Origin: Neelides folsomi
Taxonomy: Eukaryota; Arthropoda; Collembola; Neelipleona; Neelidae
Assembly: GCA_034687125.1 (NCBI GenBank)
Contig: JAQGBZ010000226.1
Location: forward strand, 38,741 to 102,740
DNA length: 64,000 nt
Reading direction: 5' to 3'
In this document: one piece after another, positions 56,874 through 64,000 of the stretch
Layout of the letters: the number at the start of each line of letters is the position of its first letter
How positions within the stretch are numbered: position 1 is the first letter of the stretch
The notes under the pieces: model-generated
What the model was told of the DNA's origin: nothing
What the model saw: only the letters and a program-made list of their open reading frames with translations
Database searches by the model: none
Program-made: the position numbers and the translations under genes

Positions 56874-58756
56874 CTAATATTTATTTTGTGTTTTAACCAA
56901 AATCGTAAAAATTATGGGGCAAGTCTTTTTCCTTCTTATTCTGAATAATGTAAATATAATTTTTAATATATATATTAAATGCCAATAATTGAAATTGTTA
57001 TAAAGATATTCCAAAAGAAAAATTGAACATGAAATTGTCAATAACAAGCAACTGATGATAAAAATCGGGAGAACTTTTCTAATTATTAAAGGTGTCGGGT
57101 TGTAAGTTTGCGGGGGTTTAAGTAAACTCCTAAAAGTGTTAATTTTATCAAAATTAATTCTATTCCATTTTTTAGCCTCATAATATCGCGTTTTATTTTG
57201 GAAATATAAACTTAATAAAGGCCTAATATTATTATAATCTTCTTCCCACAATTTTCAGATTCCTGACTCAAACAAACAAGCAAAAATAAATTTAAAATTT
57301 TCATTAAAATTATATTTAAAATTAAATGTAATAAAAGTAAACTCAAACTCATTATTATTTTTTAACATAGTCAAATCATTATTTTGAACTTCTCTTTCTT
57401 TGACCATATAAAATTTTCCTGGGAAATTAAATTCGAGTAATCTTTCATATGCAATTATTTTTTCAATTTTATCCAATAGGAAAAAATTTAAGGGAATTTT
57501 AAATTTTGCCAATGGATTGGCAAAATAGAAATAATTTTTTAAATCATCAATTACTATTCTTTCGTTTGGGATATGCGTAATCTTATTTTTAAATAAATCT
57601 AGAGTTTTTTATATTTGGGGGATTTCTGCAAACTCCCTAAAAATGTGTTATTAATGTGTTACTTAGATTTTATCAATATTTTCTAAATTTAAATATTCTG
57701 TTAATTTAGACATCTCCTGTTTATAAGTAAATGAATAAATTGAAATACTTCTAGTCGTATGTGCCAATTGTTCAAAAGTTTCAAAAGATTTAGGATTTTG
57801 ATCAAGAGCAATAATTGAAAATAATTTAAATTTATATGCAGAACTTACAATAAAAAGCATTAGAATTAAATTACTTATTAAGATTGTATATTTAAAGCCC
57901 ATAATTGGGATTTTATCGAAAGTCGAATTTCCTTGTTCGATCATTAGATGAAAAAGTGCAAAAGATAAATTGCCGATTTTTAAAGATTTAACGTCAATAA
58001 AATTAATTGAAAATAAATAATAAAATTTTAAAAGTAAAATGATGACAATTATTGAAATTAAAAATAAAACCCAGAAAAAGTAAAAGAAAATAATTGATCA
58101 CAGTTGATTTATCAATAAAGTTTGTAAAGGTAAAATAAAATTTAAATGTATATCGTACATATTTTGAAGCGTACATATAATAATGGAATTTTATTGCTTT
58201 ACTTCCGTACATATTATTACTAATAGATCCGATAATCACATTTGGAACAGAGTTAAAACTAATCAATTGTATTATATCAATTCTTTTAATTTCCGAATTA
58301 ATAATAAATGATACATTTAAAAGTTTAGATACAATTTCAACAATGTAAGCGTACATTATACTAGGAAAAGGAATTTCAACCTAGTCATTGTTTCTAGGAT
58401 AATAATAAGCGAAATTACTTATAAGCCCACCTTCAAAATCTTTCAATCCTTTTGATTTATATTTTAATTTCATTAAATCAGACATTTCTTTTTCAGGAAT
58501 ATTCCTTAAATTAATTAGGAATTCTACGAAAATATTAAATCGATTTTCAACAATGTTTAAGTTTGTTTTCTTTTTTGATAGTTTTAGTTTAGCGTTTAAT
58601 TCATTGTCAATTTTTCTTATAAAATTTCCCTGTATAGTGTTTAATATTAAAATCGTTTTTCTTTTGTCTGAACTCGTATCCGTTTTAATAAATCCTTTTC
58701 CTCTGAATACAATCAAAGGTATCTGGTCTGAATTTTCAGGTATGAATTTTTAAATA
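56874..58756 (-). pseudogene. Ionotropic receptor (iGluR-related chemoreceptor) pseudogene, N-terminally truncated
   Basis: Adjacent minus-strand frames line up in the order of an insect ionotropic receptor. The first segment (about 58716-58381) is the poorly conserved extracellular part. A ligand-binding S1 segment follows (PFPSIMYAYIVEIVSKLLN). Next come a first membrane helix (FFYFFWVLFLISIIVIILLL), then GNSTFDKIP and a helix ending in SSAYKFKLFSII, an S2 lobe (FETFEQLAHTTRSISIY) and a last helix, ISCLLLTISCSIFLLEYLY. Such receptors are ligand-gated channels of sensory neurons. The frame is broken by a TAG at 58383-58381, a frameshift near 58080-58130, a stop near 57665 and a TGA at 57257-57255. 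The 5' side runs straight into zinc-finger relic sequence, so the start is lost. Short introns might explain one break but not all. Confidence 0.6.
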
Positions 58757-58766
58757 ATGGTTCTGC

Positions 58767-59400
58767 TTAAAAGAATATTGACATATTATAAGCACTTTTA
58801 TGGTTTTTGGTTTTCCAGTATGAGTTTTCAGGTGACTCATTTTGTCCAGATGAATATCGAATAATATTATGCACTTGTATGTTTTTTTTAGTATGAGTTC
58901 TTATATGAGATTTTAAAGATTCTTTATATGCAATGAACATTGACATATTTTGCATGTCCTGATGAAAACTGGCATAGTTTACACTTGTGGTTTTTCTGCA
59001 ATGTGAGTTTTGATATGACATACTAAGCTTGATTTCCATCCGAAAGAACATTGACATATTTGACATTTGTATGGTTTTTCTCCAGTATGAGTTCTCATAT
59101 GATAAACTAAACTTTCTTTTCGTGCAAATAAACATCGACAAAATATACCTTATGTGGTTTTTCCCCTGTGTGAGTTTTCATATGACGTTTTAAATGTCCG
59201 TTGCGCCCAGAGGAAAATTGACACGTGTTGCACTTATATGGCTTTTCTCCGGGGTGAATTTTCATATGACTTTCTAAATTTCCTATCTGTGCAAATGAAT
59301 ATTCACAAATCGTGCATTTATAAGGCCTTTCTCAAGTGTGAGTTCGAATATGGGTCTCTAAACTACTTCTATAACTAAAATACTTATACAAAATAAACAC
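58767..59400 (-). pseudogene. Decayed C2H2 zinc-finger array, copy 1
   Basis: Minus-strand sequence shows successive C2H2 fingers with TGEKP-type linkers: HIRTHT(stop)ERPYKCTIC, HMKIHPGEKPYKCNTC and HMKTHTGEKPHK. Further left, fingers are recognisable only in shifted frames (KSHIRTHTKK). A TGA replaces the linker Gly codon in the first finger, and at least three frame changes follow. It probably derives from a KRAB-less insect C2H2 transcription-factor gene. It is duplicated at 61150-61440. Confidence 0.7.
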
Positions 59401-59640
59401 TTTGAATTCATTTTAAAGTTAACTTCACATGCTTAAATTTTATATCGACAGATTATCATATTGAAAAGAGAATGAACAATAACTTACGATTATGATATGT
59501 TTGAATATGTAAGGTATACTACATATATATTCTGACCTTTTTAATTATTCTTAAAATTAGGTTAATACATCTATAATAAATTAAACTTAATAATAAATAA
59601 TAACTTTATGTAAATACTAAATATTATGTTGCAACTAATC
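59401..59640. repeat. Duplicated flank shared with 61441-61690
   Basis: The non-coding DNA right of zinc-finger copy 1 matches the DNA right of copy 2 for about 240 bp, with scattered substitutions and small indels. For example, both contain ACAAAATAAA...TTTGAATTCATTTTAAAGT and AAATTTTATATCGAC. This shows that the zinc-finger relic was duplicated together with its flank. Confidence 0.75.
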
Positions 59641-59929
59641 GGCTACAAATCTTGGACGGGGAGGAAGCGACTCAAAGCAGCGGTTTCACCCCAGAAATGG
59701 GGGACGATATCGGAGTTGGGCCCATGCGCCCTGGAACCGCTGTATTGTCTCAACAGAATCTGACCCGCTCTGTTGGGGGCAATCTGTCGGGTCCCCGACC
59801 GGCAGAGGCTTTGCAAGGGGAGGATGAAGGTGAGCCAATCCTTCACCCTGGTTTGGATGGGGCAAATAATCGAGGGGATTGCGTAGGGGAAAGTCCCGCT
59901 AGTCGGGCATCTATTCAAATACCCGAAAT

Positions 59930-60055
59930 TCGGGCTTCTAGTCAAAGTCCTGCAGGTCGGGCAGCATCTAGTCGAATTCCTGTCCGCATATCAGGATCTA
60001 GTCTAAGTCCCGCAGGTCGGGAAAAGTCTAGTCAAAGTCCTCCTAGTCGACCAAC
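59930..60055 (+). repeat. Degenerate tandem repeat, CTAGTCAAAGTCCTGCAGG-like units
   Basis: Four or so imperfect units containing TCTAGTC(A/T)AAGTCC(T/C)GCAGGTCGGG follow each other and encode Ser-Gln-Ser-Pro-Ala-Gly-Arg repeats in the plus frame. Confidence 0.6.
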
Positions 60056-60324
60056 AATTAATTACTGTATTAAAAGGGTAAAACTTGCATCAATAATAAT
60101 AGGTCCTGGAAATCATACAATGAAATTATAAGCTGTTAATCCATTGGTATTTCCCCTTTATGAAGGGCAGATGACTGAAGAAATTAAAATTTTGATTAAA
60201 AGAGATACAAGTAAGTTATTTACTGACACTCTCAAAAAATGGACAGAGGCTTATAAAAATAGATTCTTTAGTCAAAATGCAGAATGGCTTGATGCGAATT
60301 ATAAAATTCGTAATATAAACCAAT

Positions 60325-60445
60325 CAGTGGCGTCACCACCGACACAACCATTGGCATCACCACCGCCACAACCAGTGGCATCACCACCGCCACAGCCAGT
60401 GGCGTCAACACCACCACAACCAGTGGCGTCACCACAAACAGAAAC
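60325..60445 (+). repeat. 24-bp coding minisatellite (CCACAACCAGTGGCGTCACC units)
   Basis: About five units of 24 bp differ at a few third positions and encode PPQPVASP repeats. The period keeps the frame. Confidence 0.75.
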
Positions 60446-60760
60446 AAATCCTTTGGCTTCTTATACAGATATTGAAGCATTGGCTTTATAGATAATGATT
60501 TAAGCAAAAGAGCTAACCTGGCTTTAAGAGAAGGTTCTTTTTCCCCATCTCTCCCACCACCCAACTTCCTCGGTTCTTTGGCAGACAAACTGTCAGCCCG
60601 GTCAGCCCCGCCTCCGTCCTCTTAAGGCGCCGTTCTTTTCCGCCCGCCCATCCGTTTTTAGCGGGCCAAGCCACGCAAGACGTCGTTGCCGCCAAAATCA
60701 GGAGATCTTCCCGCTCATTTGTCACTTGGGTTCACAACGCCACCCAGGCGAAATAAAAGG

Positions 60761-61149
60761 AACTCAGTCCTCAACTCCCTCTACTCGCATTCACCTCAAC
60801 TCATTCCGACACATCCCCATACATTAACATATATCCTCATTCATTCCCATTCATTCACAACAATTAAATACTTAACCTAAACATTTAAATATACATCCCA
60901 TTATAATACATATCCCTAATTAAACCCACTCATCTAAATATACTAATATCATATTTACAATATTTACAGAACATTTAACATTAAATTAACTAATATTATA
61001 TTGAAACAATTTAATTTATGTTTATAAGTTATTTGTGTTGCTATTTAGAATTGAAAATTAACTATTTATTATTTTTATTAAAAATGTCCATACAAGCATT
61101 AATAAATAAATAATTTATTTTCACGAATTGATTCCTTCAATATTCCTTT
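60761..61149. other. Spacer, nothing recognised
   Basis: Pyrimidine-rich, then AT-rich DNA with CATTCA/CATACA-type short motifs. No gene or clear repeat was seen. Confidence 0.35.
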
Positions 61150-61440
61150 ATTATTTGCATTTGTAAGTTTTTTCAGCAGGAGTTTTCATGTGACTCGTTA
61201 AATTTCCTTTTTGTCCAGATGAATATTTGCATATTTTGCACATGTAAGGTTTTTCTCCAGTATGAGTTCTCACGTGTCTCGTTAAATGTCCTTTCTGTCC
61301 AGATGAATATTTACATAGTTTCCACTTGTATGGTTTTTCTGTGTTGTGAGTTTTGATATGGTTAGGTGCATTTGTAAGGCTTTTCTCCAGTGGGAGTTCG
61401 AATATGGAGCTTTAAACTATTTCTACAACTAAAATACTTT
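61150..61440 (-). pseudogene. Decayed C2H2 zinc-finger array, copy 2
   Basis: Minus-strand fingers read KYSSGQKGHLTRHVRTHTGE, then KPYMCKICKYSSGQKGNLT with a final SHMKTPAEKTYKCK and stop. The left finger has Trp in place of its first Cys (KPYKWKLC), and the upstream finger ([14 protein letters not shown]) has lost a metal ligand and ends in a stop. It aligns with copy 1 together with its right flank, so the two are a segmental duplication. Confidence 0.7.
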
Positions 61441-61690
61441 ATACAAAATAAATAATTTGAATTCATTTTAAAGTCAATGTTACTTGTTTAAATTTTATAT
61501 CGACTGATTATCATCTTGAAAAAAGTAAATGAACAATAAATTGCGATTGGGATGTGTTTGAATATGTATGGTATATTATATATTGACCTTATTAATTAGC
61601 CTTATAATTAGTTTGGTAACACATCTACAATTCTATAATCTATAAATGTATAATAATTTAAAATTAATAATAAATACTATGTTATAATCT
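61441..61690. repeat. Duplicated flank, copy 2
   Basis: This is the partner of 59401-59640. Order and spacing of the shared blocks are the same, with visible divergence, so the duplication is not recent. Confidence 0.7.
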
Positions 61691-61808
61691 GTCCCATACA
61701 AAGATTAAAATAACTACCTGCTTATGCATGATTTCATTTACTTATTTATAAATATTACATACCTACAATCTACATACAACACATGTACATACTTACAATT
61801 TTCATATA

Positions 61809-62226
61809 CAGTAAATACTTAAATAATTGCCCCCGGCAATTATATGAAACTTTGATTCGTTCCCCCGGCAATTAATTCAGACCCGGAAATTAATACAGAC
61901 CCGGCAATTAAATAAAATGGCATATTCAACATATATTGAAATATCGTAAAAAATAATAATTTTATTAGAAATATGAAAATATTGGATAAAAATTATATTT
62001 CAGGGCATTTGTAATTAATTAATTTATGTTTCAACTTGCATCTTTTATAATGCCATTGCCATCTTTTAGATTCATATGTAAAAAAGATATGTATACCCGG
62101 CAACTATTCGAGACCCGGCAATTATTTAAGACCCGGCAATTATATGAAAACTCTATTCATTCCCCCGGCAATTATTAAATACCTGGCAATTATTTAATAC
62201 CCCGGCAATTATTTAAGTATTTACTG
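61809..62226. mobile_element. pogo/Tc1-mariner-like MITE with TA target-site duplication
   Basis: The 418-bp element starts CAGTAAATACTTAAATAATT and ends with its reverse complement, TTATTTAAGTATTTACTG. TA dinucleotides flank both ends (61807-61808 and 62227-62228). CAGT-type ends with TA duplication are typical of the pogo branch of Tc1/mariner elements. The inside has no transposase ORF, so the element is non-autonomous. It carries about nine scattered copies of a motif like CCCGGCAATTATTTAA near both ends. Confidence 0.8.
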
Positions 62227-62229
62227 TAT

Positions 62230-63865
62230 GCAAGTATAGGTATTAATATTATATAAATATATTTATCCCATTAATGCAGAATTAGAAGAATTGTTGTAAT
62301 ACCGTATATTTTATCTAGGTAAAACCCACATAGAATTTTTAGAATTTAACCATTGCCCAAACTCAAAGTTAATAAAATTAGTTTTATCATTTAAAATTTT
62401 TGAATTTGTTTTATAAAAATGAAACTAAATAATAAAATAACAATAAAATGATACGAAATATAATATAATATATATTAAATATGCTGATGAATTTAAGTAC
62501 TTTATTTTCATCTCATTGAATTTCATTTTTATTGAATCATAAATGCATTGTGTGAGATTGCTTTTAATGAAAGGGAAGAGAAATTGAGTTTTGGGATAAG
62601 AGAGAGAAATCCTCCGCCCACGACGGAATTATCCACAGAGTTGCAACAAAGAACACAATTGAGAAATTGGCCAAGCTGAACGAACAAAAAACTCCCATCC
62701 AAATTACTTAATATCATCAAATCCTCATTATCATCATGCTGGCAATTTGATCATCTCCCCCACACTATAGAATTTGGAAAAGTCAATCATGTTGGCTTTA
62801 ATTACAATTAACTCTTAATTAAATAAAAAAAATATTTCATAAAAAACAAACTTAAAAATGTTTATTTAAATACAATAACGTGTTTAGATAAATGTTAAAT
62901 TTTGTTTCTATCGAATTAATTTAAATAGTCCAATGTGGTCATTTTCACTCTTTGTTTTGTTAAAAGCATTGTGAATTATTTTTTGGCCAAATCCGAAGGG
63001 GAAGAACGGCAGCATCGGGTCGCCAACGATCCTTTTACTATTCAATTTTCAGAAAGTAGTTTTTAATATTTCCATCATCTGGAAATAAAAGTTTAAACTA
63101 CGCCAAATAATTTTAATAGCCCTTGCTATGTTACATGTACCGTACCTATAAATTAAATGCTAATTTAACATTTTATTTAATCATATAACATAGTATTTCA
63201 TATAAAAACAAAACAAGATGTAGAATAAGCAATTTACACAGAGAATTGGCTCAAATGAAAGTAAAGCAATTTGTATGGTTTCAGTATTTAAGATTGTGGA
63301 TTCAATTAATTTCCGATCAAAGGTTTAAAGGCACATTGAGTATTTGCCATTTCAATTTAAGTAAATTATCATTCATAAACAGAATTAATAGTTTAACAGT
63401 TGTAAGGCTGTAATACAATTAATGTTCATACAATTTCTATACAAGGAAGAGTTCTTTATTAAGCTAAAACACTTATTGTTACTTTGAATAACACATTACC
63501 ATACATAGTATTATCATATCTTATTATCTAACTAATATTTGTAAAATCGAATTCAATATGTAATGAATTATTTTAATTAATATTTGTCATGTAATTAAAC
63601 TATCAAAATCTACAAATTTTGATTAAAACATAATACACAATTAAAACACTATAAAGTTGGGAATTTTCAATGAAAATCTATTTAGAAAGCCACAAATGGT
63701 GAAAATTAACCATTGTGAATGGGCTGGTTTGTTGAGTCGCCACTGTTCCATTCAAGTAGTTAATTTTATTCGCAACCTGAAAATAAATAAAAAATTATAA
63801 ATTTAACTATCTTTTTATTCATCTATAAACTTGTAACATAATTCTAAAATATTTTTAAATTGCAA
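62230..63865. other. Intergenic DNA, nothing recognised
   Basis: AT-rich sequence without a supported exon. The minus-strand ORF at 62529-62720 has no family content. Confidence 0.35.
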
Positions 63866-64000
63866 TTTATTTTCAATGATTTTTTAAAATATAATTTATT
63901 TTTAATGAATTATTTTAAAATACAATTTATTTTTAATGAATTATTTTAAAATACAATTTATTTTTAATGAATTATTTTAAAATACAATTTATTTTTAATG
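63866..64000. repeat. 31-bp tandem repeat at the right edge of the window
   Basis: The unit TTTTTAATGAATTATTTTAA plus 11 further bases recurs with an exact period of 31 (TAATG at 63903, 63934, 63965 and 63996). The last three copies are nearly identical, and the first is more diverged. The array continues beyond the window, so its size is unknown. Confidence 0.9.

Larger units (their letters stand above)
59641..60760 (+). pseudogene. GC-richer block with a broken ORF chain of unknown origin
   Basis: Base composition rises sharply against both sides. Plus-strand frames follow each other: 59652-60131 (159 aa, with repeated SSQSPAGR-type motifs), 60144-60491 (LYEGQMTEEIKILIKRD..., then repeats of PVASPPPQ) and a frame-shifted continuation to about 60624 (DNDLSKRANLALREG...). 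Each break needs only a small shift or a short intron, so this looks like one gene or element ORF in decay. No domain is recognised. It may be part of a mobile element inserted between the two zinc-finger copies. A short intron at about 60079-60133 is possible, but its phase did not fit. Confidence 0.4.

Noticed and set aside
59643-59945. 100-codon minus-strand ORF in the GC-richer block
   Set aside because: Both strands are open here because of composition. The plus strand has the longer, repeat-phased chain, so the minus frame was not called, though it cannot be ruled out.

Overview
The window is AT-rich nuclear DNA from an animal, most likely an insect or other arthropod. Genes carry many short introns with GT-AG borders in AT-rich spacers. 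The set includes an Rsf1-type SR splicing factor, insect-like RpL32 (134 aa) and RpL19, a secreted haem peroxidase, and a decayed ionotropic-receptor (chemosensory) gene. The species cannot be fixed from the sequence. Gene models below were assembled by hand from reading frame, splice borders and phase. In every multi-exon conserved gene the exon lengths sum to a whole number of codons.

Layout. 1-3587: intergenic, no gene seen. 3588-8960 (-): Rsf1-like SR protein, four coding exons plus a 5' non-coding exon. 9436-12138 (-): MED17, a core Mediator subunit, seven exons. 12414-13739 (+): RpL32, head-to-head with MED17. 14041-18865 (-): haem peroxidase, twelve coding exons, tail-to-tail with RpL32, with an upstream ORF that overlaps its start codon. 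19500-22750: intergenic, with a low-complexity tract and a long perfect-looking hairpin. 22754-24195 (-): RpL19. 25111-26440 (-): an unrecognised membrane-protein gene interrupted by one in-frame TGA. 26705-31259 (-): TMEM26. 33984-53302 (-): Evi5 Rab GTPase-activating protein, with two alternative first coding exons and two possible C-termini. 53300-56870: promoter and intergenic DNA. 56874-64000: a repeat- and relic-rich end holding an ionotropic-receptor pseudogene, two copies of a decayed C2H2 zinc-finger segment, a GC-richer block with frame-broken ORFs, a pogo/Tc1-like MITE and a 31-bp tandem repeat that runs off the window.

The conserved genes are mostly housekeeping: splicing (Rsf1), transcription (MED17), translation (RpL32, RpL19) and Rab-dependent membrane traffic (Evi5). 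They are not an operon or a functional cluster. The most unusual points are the in-frame TGA that separates a Ser/Arg-rich cytoplasmic segment from its transmembrane helix at 25915-25917, the stop/start overlap at the peroxidase start, the twin first exons of Evi5, the 61-bp-arm hairpin at 21104-21279, and the mobile-element and pseudogene cluster at the right end.
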